Positions 47,802-59,680 of a stretch of 64,000 nucleotides of DNA are shown piece by piece; position 1 is the stretch's first letter, and each line of letters starts with the position of its first letter. Below the pieces are notes generated by a model. It was not told the origin of the DNA and did no database searches. It saw nothing but the letters and a program-made list of their open reading frames with translations. The position numbers and the translations under genes were made by a program. The DNA lies in the NCBI GenBank assembly GCA_027924645.1, contig BSBN01000334.1, forward strand, positions 372,001 to 436,000. Reading direction: 5' to 3'. This stretch comes from Cunninghamia lanceolata. Lineage: Eukaryota; Streptophyta; Pinopsida; Cupressales; Cupressaceae.

Positions 47802-48672
47802 TAAATTAACTTATAAGAAACCCAACAATTTAATTGGCCTTCCATGAGAGAGAGAGGAAAGTAGAAGGGGAGAGGGAGAAAGCGAGATGGATAGGGAGAG
47901 AAAGAGGGAAAGAGACATATCCAGGTATATTGTGTTTATTTGGTCGTGGCATTCAATATTTTAATACCGTAATTGTTGGATAAGTTTGATGGTAGTTGAA
48001 CACATCATTCAATTGAATCAAACACAATATGTACAATATAGCTTAGTTCACCGATAGTGGTGGACAACTAGCATGAGTGCAAGTTGAGGCATTTGCTTTG
48101 GTGTAAGTGGCATTCTTTATTTTATGTGACTACAGTTATAAACTTTTCCAAAAAGCTTTGAACTTAAAGAAAATATTTTCATTTTTTTTGTCCCATGGTC
48201 TTAGATTTTAATTTTAAATAGCATAACATATGGATTGATCAAGTTCTCAGTAGGAACCATCATCATTATCAATACATTTCAATTTGTATATTTTTTTTAA
48301 AAAATTAGAAGCTCAAATCAAAACCTCCAATTGAATTAATCATTTCATCAAGTCTTTCTTTTGTCAAATCTTGTACATCTTCCACTTCAATCAATTTACC
48401 CTTTTGATGTTTTTTTTCCACCCAAAATTTGAAGATAAGATTGTTTTCTTTAAAAAAAAATTATAGATACAACATAATCGAGTGGTATACTCAAACAATG
48501 CAAAGCAACTTCGACACCCCAAGTTCTAGAGAACAAAGAAAGGATATTGATCTCCTTTACATAAATAGGTTTAAAAAAAAAGACGGCATGTTGTAATGAA
48601 CAAATCAAAGTGATACATTTTTCCTCTTCTTCCATTTTTACATTTACGGAATCTATTTGACTCACTACTACA
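45245..48672. other. AT-rich intergenic sequence with microsatellites
   Basis: No gene is recognised. It includes (TA)n at about 45680-45702 and 47758-47797, a GA-rich run at about 47085-47240, another GA-rich run at 47848-47920, and long AT-only stretches at 46620-46730 and 47500-47760. ORFs here are by-products of simple sequence. Confidence 0.5.
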
Positions 48673-49550
48673 GGGTAAGTGCACAAAGATGGGGGACCAA
48701 AAGGGGGTTTTAAGATGCCACTTTTTTTTTTAAATCGGGAAAGACTGATGTTGGATGAGAAATTGAAGATAGTTACACTCAAAACTTGAAGATACAACAA
48801 AAACAAGAGTTGTAGTGCTCCGAATCTAGTTTCTAAACTTCTAATATTTTTCAAAAATGGTTGAGATTAAGGGGTTCAAAAAGAGGGAGCACACAAACTG
48901 GTCCTTTTTTTTGAAAAAACATAACACAGCGTCTGGTGTGCTCCTCCTAAAATGTTAAATTTTTTTTATTATTTCAAAAATTGCTTTGGCGAGACATTAG
49001 CTAACACCATGTAGTTTATGACAGTTTTTTTGATAATTTTTTGATGAATAATTGATTTTTTATTAATTTTCAAAGTGGACACATCCTGAAAATAGAAAAT
49101 TGATCGTGCTCCCCCCTTAAATTTTTGAAAACTAATCAAAAACCGATTTTTTTTAATACGTGTAGAATGGAGTCTAGTTTCTAAAAATGTAATTTATTTG
49201 AAATTTCAATGAATGGTTAAAAAAAAGTAAAAATTACTAGACATTGGTTTTTGACAAAAAAATAGATACACTAACAAAATAAATTAAAGATGAAATCCTT
49301 AACATACTCAAAACATGAAAAAAATTATATGGTTAGAAAGTTAATAGAGAGCTTAAGATTATGGTGCTATTTTTTCAACTCGTCATTGAAAAAAGTGCAA
49401 ACCTGATGGGGAGCATGCTCTAGATAATGTAATTTTTGTTACAATCTAGAAAAACATGTCTTTGGACATCCTAAACATAGTCCAAGCCTTTGGGTTGGAA
49501 GCCCAAGGCAAATCTAAGCCTAAGGCTTGCAAAATAACTAAGGCAAAGTA

Positions 49551-49583
49551 TAACACGAGTGCATTATAACACACTCGCATTAT
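49551..49583. repeat. Decayed CpG palindrome in transposon copy 2
   Basis: TAACACGAGTGCATTATAAC is followed by ACACTCGCATTA. This is the 13974-14007 palindrome with several CG positions changed to CA or TG. Confidence 0.6.
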
Positions 49584-49672
49584 GGTAAAATAAAACATGT
49601 CACTCCCTTCCTCCTTATCCCTCTCTCTATTATTCTCCCTCCCTCCCCTCCTCTCTTTTTCTCATCTCTACT

Positions 49673-49675
<3 letters not shown>

Positions 49676-49755
<80 letters not shown>
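49676..49755 (+). repeat. (CT)n microsatellite
   Basis: An uninterrupted CT run of about 75 bp is embedded in a wider CT-rich stretch (49600-50050). The overlapping Ser/Leu-rich frame is an artefact. Confidence 0.95.
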
Positions 49756-49757
<2 letters not shown>

Positions 49758-49774
49758 CCCTCTATCTCACTCTC

Positions 49775-50098
49775 TACTTCCCTCCCCTCTCTACCTCCTA
49801 CCCTCTCTCTCTCTGACCTATCTACCTCCTAGTTTTCCTTTTCCTAGCTTTCCTAGTTGTTATGTCATAAAATATCCCCCTAGGACTTTTTACCCTCTCT
49901 CTCTCTACTTCCCTCTCCTCTCTCTCACTCTCTACTTCCCTCCCCTCTCTACCTCCTACCCTCTATCTCACTCTCTACTTCCCTCCCCTCTCTACCTCCT
50001 ACCCTCTCTCTCTCTGACCTATCTACCTCCTAGTTTTTCTTTTCCTAGCTTTCCTAGTTGTTATGTCGTAATGTATCCCCCTAGGACTTTTTACCTCC
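49775..50098 (+). repeat. Tandem duplication that includes the first ~40 bp of the nested LTR
   Basis: The stretch with TACCTCCTACCCTCTCTCTC...CTAGTTTTCCTTTTCCTAGC...TGTTATGTCATAAAATAT...CTAGGACTTTTTACC occurs at about 49790-49893 and again at about 49995-50096. The first copy stops after about 38 bp of LTR sequence and returns to CT-rich repeat. The duplication therefore happened after the LTR element inserted. Confidence 0.75.
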
Positions 50099-51315
50099 TA
50101 GTTTAGCTCCTTGGGCCCCTTAGTTTAATTATGCATGTGTAAAACTTCTCCCAAAGAAAATTTCCCCTGAAACCCATGTCAAATGGGGCTTAGGGGTCCA
50201 CTTTAATGTTGAATCATGACTAAAAATAGCCCTCTAAACTTGGGCGCACACGCCCTAGTCCAAACCTATTTTGCTAGGACCCAAATTTAAAAGTGTCAGT
50301 TTATGACCATTAAAAGGTTTCCCTTTGTCAGCGCTTTCAATTTGAATTATGAATATTAGCAAGAATGCATATATAAGCATGTTTAAGACTTCATTTTACT
50401 CCTAATTGATTAAGGTGAACTTATGGTTATCAAGCAAATAGCATGCAAGGCATTCATTGTGTTGCAAAATAGAATTGTGTTGTGTTTATATGTGTTTGTT
50501 TCAAATTTGGCTCCATCAACTCATTTCCTCATGATTTGAAGGCTCTTCATCTCCGTGAGGGTTTCACCTCTAAGGTGATATCTATTTGTGTTTCAATCAA
50601 TCTATCTTATCATTTGATTTTACCTCTGTCCACCAAGGACATGCACTCTATCTAACAACGGTGTTGGAAGGCTTGAATGCCATTCTGAGGTTTAACTAAG
50701 GCAAGCTCCTAAACACCACAACCCCCAACCCATCTCTTTTGATTGCAGGTTACATATGCGAGATCTTGCGAAGTGGAGTTGCAAAGAAGCAGAGCAGAGG
50801 ATGGAGATTTAGGATCTAAGAAGAAATTGTAGAAAACCTAACCTACTGGACTAGGGCACCCACCCCAGTGTTCTCCTAATTGTTAGTGCCAAAAACTCTA
50901 AAGCAGGTTGTTGTCTACATAACCTCACTATTCCAGATCTACAGAAAAAGTGGCATGTTGGACGAGGGTGCCCACTCTAGTGTCCCCAAAGTTTTTGGCT
51001 TTAGAAATCCAAATCCTGGTATGTTTCTAATCTGTATTTAGATCTTTCTTGTGCAATCATTTGTCGTATCTTGTTTGTCTGCACCCAGAATCATATAATT
51101 AGGGTTTAACGCTTAATTGAACTAGGGTTTGACATATCTAGAAATCTAATCTATCTTTCCATATCATTCCTAAGTGATAAATTTGTAGTTGAGTCATCTC
51201 CATCTGTAGTGACTCGGCTCGATTGTTGTCTTTTGAACGTTATTAATGAAAGACAGATTTGATTGAATTTACCTTAACTACACTTCAACCTCATCCCCCT
51301 TTTTCCACATAACAT
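50059..51315 (+). repeat. 5' LTR of the nested gypsy element
   Basis: TGTTATG...CATAACA termini. TATATAAG (50370-50377) is the likely TATA box. The sequence is closely similar to 56469-57722. Confidence 0.88.
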
Positions 51316-52401
51316 TTTGGTGAACCTGTGTTTTTACTAAACTTGCATCTTGCTGAGTGTTGTAATCAAATTTGCATTCATTCATATCATATTCATCATC
51401 ATACATTCAAAAATCTTGCATACATTTGAAAAATTTGGAAAAAAAATAAGCATTTTTGGTTTGCATTAAGGCATAGTTTGCACTATTTTTCCTTGCATAT
51501 CATTGAACACATTTAAATTTATATATTTACATTAGATCTAAGATAAATTACAGCATTTCATCATTTCATGATCTTTTACCTTGCATTTGCATATCTCATT
51601 TTCTAGGGTTTTTCTTGAAATTTACATTTTTTTCATATAACCTAGTCATTTCAAAAGATAGGGTTTGTAGTTAAAATCTTGTTTCAGATTTTGCTACTCA
51701 TTTAAACACTCTTTCAAATCTGATTTTGGACTATAGTGTTTCATCATTGTGTTATTGCATTTAGATTTCAAATTTTGCATTTACACATTGTGTGTTTCAA
51801 CAAAAACAAAAACATTCATCCATTCTTCCTTAATTTTGATTGTGCATTGAGCATTGTAGGATTTTAGCATCCTTTTTGCATCAGATCTAATCTTTATTAC
51901 ACATTATATTTGATTAGATTCCATTCATCCATCATTTTTTTTCATAGTTTCATAACATTTTTGTGCATTTACATTGAAAAAAAAGTGAAAATTTTGAGCA
52001 TTTTAGGTTCATATGTGAGCATAGATTTATGTTGCTTCATTGCATTTTCATAAATATCTTTGATTTCAGATCTTGCATTCATTTTCAAGCATATATTCAT
52101 TGTTCGTGTGAAAATTTGGCATCATTCAATGCTTTAGATTGAAAATTTGCATATTTTTAATTACATAATGTGTATTTCAACATAAGCAAATAAGTATCCT
52201 TTTCACATATTTTGCAATAAATCAGAAAATTACCAATATCACCTTTTTATGCAGCACTTTAACATTAAATTCACTTCATTTGTAGTGACACTAGTGTGTT
52301 TTTGGTCTTTACATAAAGCTTCAAAAACCTGATTTCCTCAAACTAGTGTTGTGGTGTACCAAAGACTCTCATATTGGTTGTATGTGATAAATGAATAGAT
52401 T

Positions 52402-53371
52402 TTGTTGTACATTTCTATTCCAAGACATTTTAATATGGCATCTGCATGTCATTTTTCTTTGGTATCTTTGTACGCATATATCAAAGATCTTAATTTTCAT
52501 AGATTCATAACTCTCATGGGTGAGCATCCTTCAATATTAGAAAATCTAACCAAATTCATATCCATGAACACTCATGAGAAAGAGGATTGTGAAAGTTCTA
52601 TAAATCATGATAATGCATTGGATCTAATATCTAAAATATATGATGATGATGATGATTCTATAAGTCCTCCTATCCCTCCTCTAGTTGAATGTTCAAGCAC
52701 CTTGGATATTACTAAAGAAGTGAAGACCATCGACCTTCCTCCTTTGTATGAATGTTCAAGTACTTTGGACATCACTAAGGATGTGAATGGTTCTCTTTTG
52801 GTTGCATATTCAAAACCCTTCGACACTAATAAATCTATACAATCATCGATAATTCTCTTTACAACATTATACCATCCCTTTGCCCCAATGCCCTTGCTTT
52901 GAGAGATGAGGCTTGGCGGATGAAGAAAGGTCCCTCACATTAAATCCTTTAGGGATGGATGTCGAGATTAATCATAGTTAAAACAATGTTAATTTAATCA
53001 TCACTAATAGACTTATTCAACCTACTAAGAGGATAGTGAATAAGTATACTAATGTTTCTAAACTCATTGTGAATGGGGCACCTAGTGCACCTTCTTGCTC
53101 AAAACCGATGATTATGGTTCAAGGCAATCCAAAACCACCTCAACACCTGAGTTACATTCTAAGTGTGGCAAGACAAATCACTCAAAGAAATCAAGGTGTT
53201 CAAAATATGTCACAGCATCACATGATTGCTCACACATACAACACCTATAATAACAAGAAAAGTAAGAAAGAACCACATGTGTCTGTCACTCTTCCATCTT
53301 CTCAATATATGCTTCCTCCACCACCTCATCTTACTCATAAAAGTGGTCAAGATTATGATCTTGTTGAGTAG
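52402..53371 (+). pseudogene. Gag-region remnant of the nested gypsy element
   Basis: A 166-codon frame (52402-52902) has an acidic Asp run (YDDDDDS) and a 20-residue internal duplication (ECSSTLDITKEV / ECSSTLDITKDV). It is followed after a break by a 111-codon frame (53036-53371) with basic, Gln- and Pro-rich sequence. No zinc knuckle or capsid motif is recognised. The position between 5' LTR and protease is the only reason to call it gag-like. Confidence 0.4.
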
Positions 53372-53599
53372 CTTCATGCTACTCCTGCTAAGATTTATCT
53401 TTGGGAACTCATACAGACATCACCTACATATCACAGAATGCTCCAAGAAGCTTTACAAAAGGTGATTGTACCACCTGTTGTTAAGTTGAATGATGTAGTG
53501 GCTCTATTAGATTGTATGCATGCGACAAAAATGTGAATTACCGTCAATTGAAGTTCAAAACCAATATGCTCCTCTTATAATATTTGTCACAATAGATAA

Positions 53600-53960
53600 A
53601 AAGTTGATAAAGTGAGTTATGATTGACAATGGATTGGCTCTTAATGTTTGTGGCATTGACTTACTATGCAAAAACAAGATTGACACGTCTTTAATCAAAT
53701 TGGATATGATTAGCATTCGTGGCTTTGATAATGCTGGTAGACAATCCCTGGGTACTATAACTTTACCTATAAAGGTTGGACCCGTGACATTATCTACCCT
53801 TTTTCATGTCATGCTTAGTTCAATTTTAATACAATATGATTCTTGGTAGACCATGGATTCATGTCATGGGAGCAGTTATGTCTACCCTTCATTGATCAAT
53901 AAAGTTTATTTATCAAAACAAGTTCTACACTGTAGAAGCCGATCCTAACCCAAATAACTG
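53600..53960 (+). pseudogene. Retropepsin (aspartic protease) of the nested gypsy element
   Basis: The frame at 53619 starts MIDNGLALNVC, the active-site region (D-N-G in place of D-S/T-G, as in Tat/Athila-type proteases). It continues through GFDNAGRQSLGTITLPIKVGP, the flap and hydrophobic strands. After a frameshift near 53840 it ends with LGRPWIHVMGAV, the conserved C-terminal signature. It would process the Gag-Pol polyprotein. The broken frame makes it inactive here. Confidence 0.8.
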
Positions 53961-53973
53961 TTTACATATCGAA

Positions 53974-54672
53974 ATGCAAAAACAAGTTAACAATCATAGG
54001 AGTCTAAATAACTTACAAGCTGATTCGTCAATGCCTCTTGTCACAGACAATGTTGTGCAAGACTCTAAACCATTGAATGCACTTTTTGGTGACGATTGGG
54101 GTTCATTAGATTTTACTCTTTTCTATGTAGGGGAATATAAACTTAATAACTCTAACACATCAAAAATCGCATCGATCTCATCCAAGCAATCTTTGGAAAC
54201 ACCTATGAGACCCAAAGCCTCCTTGGTTGAAAACAAAGACAATACTCTTACTTATACTACAGATTATGAGACCTATGAGGCCTCACCATCTTCTAAAGAG
54301 ATGGACTCTCTCTATGGTTGTGGATTTCAAATTTTGTACAAAAATTACAACTGCATAGGCAATGGTTGTGGTGTAAATCAACAACAAATGAGAGTACCTT
54401 TACAAGTTGCTAGAATTAACTACACGGTCAGTATTGGATACCACTCTCTGAAACCCACCAAAGCCTACCATCGTCCTAAACTTAATGTCAATACAATATC
54501 AACAAGACCAAAACTACATGCGAGATATCCTGAGATGATAGACATGGATTGTCCGCCAGGAAATATCCCATTGAATCAGGTAAGTATTTCTCCTCCCTTT
54601 AGCCACACTCGATGTAGCACCTATTCTAGTTGTTGTCAAGGGTGGCCTCCTCCTAGATATATATGTTCTTAG
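53974..54672 (+). pseudogene. Post-protease region with a G-patch-like motif
   Basis: A 232-codon open frame follows the protease. At about 54316-54415 it has GCGFQILYKNYNCIGNGCG followed by a Gln/Pro-containing tail, resembling a G-patch (glycine-rich, aromatic, RNA-binding module), though several consensus glycines are missing. G-patch modules after the protease are known in some retroelements. The reverse transcriptase expected next is absent; the frame ends in Ser/Cys/Pro-rich sequence. Confidence 0.55.
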
Positions 54673-56468
54673 CATTGTGTTGTGTTCCCTCGTGTTGTGC
54701 TATGTGTTGTTTAGGTCTCCTAGGATGACCCTTAATACTCTTATAAGGTAAAGGATACCAGGAGACTGCCTCTGTTGTGACCATTCTTCTATTTGTTTCA
54801 TCATTTTTCTATCTTGCCTCTCCTCTATTTTATTATTGTGTGTCGTGCCTTAGGGGCATAGCATTGTGGAGGGTGTTTTGGGGGCATCCTCCTATGTGGT
54901 GTTCCTAAGGCACTTGTTCTCCTCTCTCATTTTTATTGTTTACCTTCTTCAGTGATTCTACCTAGTTGGTGGATGATGAAAACAAACAAATACTTATACG
55001 GACTGTGTGTCCCTTCAGCAAGAAAACAAAAATGGACTTAGTCCATATATGAAGATGGGGTTGATATATATATAATGCTTGACTAGTAGAATCACTCCGT
55101 GTGATATATCATCTTATGGCATTTCTTGTAACTAACATTTTACAATCCACTCAATCTGCTCTTGTACACTTTGATTGGTATCTCACCTTGTTGCTACACT
55201 TAGTTTTGAGGTACCTGCAATATAGCCCAATGGTTATACTCAGCTCTGAACCCATGAGTATAGCCTTGGTCCTTGATGTGACTATTTTCATGCATAGCTT
55301 TCATGATTTGATCTTGTTGTTTATCTTAGCATATTATATCAATGTGTTTGTGGGAACATTCGGTGATCATAAGCACATGTCACCTCGGGGGCATGGGCTT
55401 TGCGAAAGCTCTTGTTCCCTTGCGTGTTTTCTCTCTACCTTATTGTGCTTGATACTGACAACTGGTATCAACCACCTTAAGGTGGGGGCATATATAATGG
55501 TATCTATTTGATGATTTTGACACTAACGAAGTGTGTTTGTAAGCCCTCTCCGCAAGGCGGGATGTTGTATCTCTTGAGCTAGTGCACATCCTTATTCAAA
55601 TTGCAATAAAAAATCTCTCTGTGAGGCAAGATAATGTATCTCTTGAGCTAGTGTGTATCCTTTTATACAAAGCCCTTCTGTGAAAGGTAGGATGTTGTAT
55701 CTCTTGAGGTAGTGCACATCCTTTTATACAAATTCCTCATCAGGAGGTAGGGTTTGATCTTGAGCTATCCTCCCTTACGTGTGTCTTTGGCGGTTGTTGT
55801 AGCATAAACTCAACCATCAGATGTGTTTGCAGCATGTTTTAGATGGCAGAACTTAGCAATAAGCTCCTTCCATCGCTCGTGTTTATCGTGTATAAGACAT
55901 ATACTATGTCTACGATATGCTATACAATGCTCATGTGTTCCATGTGTCTTCCTTGTGTATTTGTTGTGTCCTCCCCTTGTGTGGTTTCAAGGGTGTAGAG
56001 ATGAGCTCCCCCCACACTCAGGTTTGTTTTGGTGTGCCTTCCCCTTGGTGTAGTATCAAGGGTGTAGCGATGAGATCCCTCTACATTTTGGGTTTTGTAT
56101 TGTGTGTTTTTGGTGGTTTCAAGGGTGTAGCAATGAGCTCCCCCCGCCCCTTAGATTTTATTTCATATATGAAAATATTATATCAATGTATTCATCATGT
56201 TTTATGTGAATGCTCTCATGTCTTCATCGTGTTTTGTGTGCTTCCACTATATTCACCATGTTTTGCATGCTTCTTACTGTCTTCATTGTGTCTTGTGTGT
56301 CTTCAATGTGTCTTCTAATGCTTGCCTGAGACTGGGGGCTAGAGATAGTTCCTCAATCTTTGTGTATGCCTTAGCTTCATGTGCTTGGTGTTTTTGATGT
56401 GTTTTTTTACCATACTTTAATGCATGTATTGGCCGTAAGATCATACATACATTAAAGTGGGGGTTAAA
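54673..56468 (+). other. Non-coding 3' interior of the nested element with short tandem repeats
   Basis: This holds three about 75-bp units with GATGTTGTATCTCTTGAG (55560-55740) and three about 70-bp units with TTTCAAGGGTGTAG and GATGAGCTCCCCCC (55985-56150). A 136-codon hydrophobic frame (55101-55511) has no motif, and I do not call it a gene. Confidence 0.5.
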
Positions 56469-57722
56469 TGTTATGTCGTAAAATGTCCTCTTAGGACTTT
56501 TTACCTCCTAGTTTAGCTGCTAGGCCCCCTTAGTTTAATCATGCATGTGTAAAACTTGTTCCAAAGCAAATTTTCCCTAAAACCCATGTCAAATGGGGCT
56601 TAGGGGTCCAATTTAATGTTGAATCATGACTAAAAATAGCCCTCTACACTTGGGCGCCTGTGCCCTAGTCCAGACCTATTTAGTTAGAACCCAAATTTAA
56701 AAGTGTTGGTCTATGACTGTTAAAATGTTTCCCTTTGTTGTCCTTTTCAATTTGAATTACGAATGTTAGTGAGAATGCATATATAAGCATGTTTAAGACT
56801 TCATTTTACTCTTAATTGATTAAGGCGAACTTATGATTATCAAGCAAAGAGCATTCAAGACATTCATTGTGTTATAGAGTAGAATTGTTGTGTTTATATG
56901 TGTTTGTTACAGATTTGGCTACATCAACTCATTTCATCATGATTTGAAGGCTCTTCATCTCTGTGAGGGTTTCACCTCTAAGGTGATATCTATTTGTGTT
57001 TTAATCAATCTATCTTATCATTTGATTTTTCCTCTGTCCACCAAGGACATGCACTCTAGCTAACAACGGTGTTGGAAGGCTTTAATGCCATTCCGGGGCT
57101 TGACTAAGGCAAGCTCCTAAACACCACAACCCCTAACCCCTCTCTTGTGATTGCAGGTTATAGGTGTAGGATCTTGTGAAGTGGAGTTGCAGAGAAGCAG
57201 AGCAGAGGATAGAGATTTGGGATCTAAGAAGAAATTGTAGAAAACCTAACCTACTGGACTAGCGTGCCCACCCAATGTCCTCCCGATTGTCAGTGCTGGA
57301 AACTCTAAAGCAAGTTGCTATCTACATCACCTCACTGTTCCACATCTACAGACAGTGGTATGTTGGACTAGGGCACCCGCCCCAGTGTCCCTGAAGTTTT
57401 CACCTTCGAAAATCTGAATCCTAGTATGTTTCTAATCTGTATTTAGTGCCTTCTTATGCGATCATTTGTCATATCTTGTCCGTATGCACCTAGAATCATA
57501 TAATTAGGGTTTAAGGCTTAATTGAACTAGGGTTTGACATATCTAGCAATCTAATCTATGTTTCCATATCATTCCTGAGTGACATCAACTTGTAGCTAAG
57601 TCCTCTCCATCTATAGTGACTCTGCTCGATTCTTGTCCTTTGAATGTTATTGGTGAAAGGTGGATTTGATTGAATTTACCTTAACTACACTTCAACCTCA
57701 TCCCCCCATTTTCCACATAACA
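56469..57722 (+). repeat. 3' LTR of the nested gypsy element
   Basis: Near-identical in order to 50059-51315, ending CCACATAACA, then CTAGT. Confidence 0.88.
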
Positions 57723-57904
57723 CTAGTTTTCCTTTTCCTTTCCAATTTCCATTTAGATCCCACCAATTTTTCCCTATTTTACTATTTTCCACCTCTCCTC
57801 ATCATTCTTCCCATCCAATGAACTTTTGTTTTATCTTGTTTTGATTTCATCCTCCCAATTTATATCCTCATTCCTCTTTGCATGTCCTAGTTTTCTTGTT
57901 TCCA

Positions 57905-58290
57905 TGTTCTTTGTCTATAAGGGAGAGGGAGAGGGAGGAAGAGGGCGAGAGGGTGGAGATGGAGGGGAGAGAGAGCGTAGAGATAGGGTGATAGAGAGAG
58001 AGAGTCCTAGTTTTCTTGTTTTCATTTCCTTCATCGATAAGGGTGAGGGAGAGATAGAGGGGAGAGATAGGGAGATAGAGGAATGATAGGGGGAGAGAGC
58101 CAAGAGATAGGGAGAGATAGATAGGTAGAGAGATCTAAAGGAGATAGATAGGGAGAGATAGAGTAGACAGAGGGGAGAGATAGAGAGATAGAGAGTGAGC
58201 GAGATGTCCAGAGAGATAGGGAGAGAGATTGAGAGGTAGAGGGATGATAGAGATATAGGGAGATATGAGAGAGATATGGAGATAGAGGTT
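57905..58290 (+). repeat. GA-rich simple repeat
   Basis: GAGAGATAGGGAGATAGAGG-type phrases run with few interruptions and continue interleaved with the next feature. A duplicated TCCTAGTTTTCTTGTTT lies at 57887 and 58006. Confidence 0.85.
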
Positions 58291-59345
58291 TAGGGTTGCT
58301 CAGGTTTAGGGGTTAGGGGTTAGAGGTTAGGGGTTAGGGTTTTAGGGTTGCTTGAGTTTAGGGTTTAGGGTTTAGGCATTTAGGGTTTAGAGAGAGATAG
58401 AGAGAGGGGACTGATAGAGATTGGGAGAGATAGAGGAGATAGATGGAGAGATATGGATATAGAGTGAGGGACATGTCTATAGACATAGGGAGACAAATTG
58501 AGAGGTAGAGGGAAGATAGAGATAGGGAGATGGGGGAGAGATAGGGAGAAAGAGGCTTAGCGTTGCTTGGCTTTATGGTTTAGGGGTTTGGAGTTTAGGG
58601 GTTTAGGGTTGCTTAGCTTTAGGGTTTAGGGGTTTGGGGTTAGGGTTTAGGGTTTATGGTTTAGGGGATAGGGGTTAAGGTTTAGAGGTTTACGTTAGGG
58701 TTTAGAGAGAGAGAGGACCAATAGGGAGATATAGAGGAGACTGGGGGGAGAGATAGGGAGTGAGGGAGTGAGGGACATGGCCAGGGACATAGGCAGAGAG
58801 ATTGAGAGGTAGAGGGATGATAGAGACAGGGAGATAGGGGAGATATAGGGAGATAGAGGTTTAGGGTTGTTTGGGTTTAGGGTTTATGGTTTAGGGGTTT
58901 GTGTTTAGGGTTTAAGAGTTTGGGTTTACGGTTTAGGGATTTAGGGTTGATCAGTTTTAGGGTTTAGGACTTAGGAGTTAAGGTTTAGGGGCATTATTTA
59001 GGGTTAGGGGGTTAGGGTTCAAGGTCTAGAGATTTAGTGTTTAGGGTTTAGAGAGGGAGAGATAGGAAGATAGAGGTTTAGGGTTTAGGGGTTAGGGTTT
59101 AGGGGCATTATTTAGGGTTTAGGGTTTAGAGAGAGAGATGGAGATAGAGAGATAGAGAGATATGGAGATAGAGAGTGGGGAACATGGATAGAGACATAGG
59201 GAGAGAGATCAAGGGGTAGAGGGATGGTAGAGATAGAGAGATAGAGGTTTATGGGTTAGGGGCATTATTTAGGGTCTATATGTTTATGGTGGCTCAAGTT
59301 TAGGGTTGCTCAGGTTTAGGGGTTTAAGATTGCTTAAGTTTAGAG
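58290..59345 (-). repeat. TTTAGGG-type telomere-like repeat of transposon copy 2
   Basis: TTTAGGGTTTAGGG and variants (TTAGGGGTTAGGG, GGGTTGCTTGGGTTTAGGG) alternate with GA-rich blocks over about 1 kb. On the minus strand it is the same kind of CCCTAAA-derived array as at 27125-32090, in the matching position of the inverted copy, but shorter and mixed with GAGATAGGG repeats. Confidence 0.8.
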
Positions 59346-59564
59346 TTGCATGTCAAAAGTAGTCTCTCTATATTTATCTCTCTCCCTCCCCCCCTCTCTC
59401 TCTCTTTACCTCTTCTTCATCCCCTCTATAACTCCTACCCTCTCTCTAACACCTCTATACCTCCCTCCCCACTTTCCATGCACTTAAAACACTTATAAGT
59501 TTAAAGGCATGACAACACTTAAGACTTTTGATGCATGAAATCTCTTAAAACTATCGTGCTTGAC

Positions 59565-59598
59565 AAAATGCGCTCGCGTTATAACATGAGCGCATTTT
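59565..59598. repeat. CpG palindrome in transposon copy 2
   Basis: AAAATGCGCTCGCGTTATAA followed by CATGAGCGCATTTT is the equivalent of the palindrome upstream of the transposase in copy 1, with a few CG-to-TG/CA changes. Confidence 0.65.
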
Positions 59599-59680
59599 CG
59601 TGAACCAAAAAAAGACAAAAAGAGCATTTGGGATCCGTGTATCAGTCCCACATGCTTTGTTATTCCCTATTTTTCATGCA

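Larger units (their letters stand above)
50054..57727 (+). mobile_element. LTR retrotransposon, Ty3/gypsy type, lacking reverse transcriptase (non-autonomous)
   Basis: The LTRs at 50059-51315 (1257 bp) and 56469-57722 (1254 bp) both begin TGTTATGTCGTAA and end CCACATAACA, and CTAGT flanks the element on both sides (50054-50058, 57723-57727). A polypurine tract (AAAGTGGGGGTT, about 56454) precedes the 3' LTR. The 5' LTR is followed by TTTTGGTGAACC, perhaps a decayed primer site. The 5.15-kb interior has a gag-like region, a retropepsin and a G-patch-like motif, but no RT, RNase H or integrase motif. The protease type and order suggest the Tat/Athila side of gypsy. The LTRs differ by scattered substitutions and small indels, so the insertion is not recent. 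Confidence 0.88.
48673..59680. mobile_element. Second, inverted and incomplete copy of the giant DNA transposon, split by an LTR element
   Basis: The end at 48673 reads GGGTAAGTGCACAAAGATGG then GGGACCAAAAGGGGG, matching the right end of the first copy read inward. Shared landmarks follow in the same order: TTGGATGAGAAATTGA (48752), TAAGGGGTTCAAAA (about 48868), GCCTTTGGGTTGGAAGCCC (49486), a decayed palindrome (49551-49583), then TTTAGGG-type repeats (58290-59340), the palindrome again (59565-59598) and CCCACATGCT (59648). Homology fades near 59680, where the transposase 5' flank would start; neither the transposase nor the other terminus was found. The LTR retrotransposon 50059-57722 sits inside it. 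The flank TACA equals the TGTA of copy 1 when read from the same end. Confidence 0.75.

Noticed and set aside
49597..50106. 169-codon Ser/Leu/Pro-rich open frame
   Set aside because: It is a translation of CT-rich simple sequence, including a 75-bp (CT)n run, and continues into LTR sequence; not a gene.
55101..55511. 136-codon hydrophobic frame as a membrane protein gene
   Set aside because: No motif, T-rich composition explains the hydrophobicity, and it lies in the non-coding 3' interior of a retroelement.
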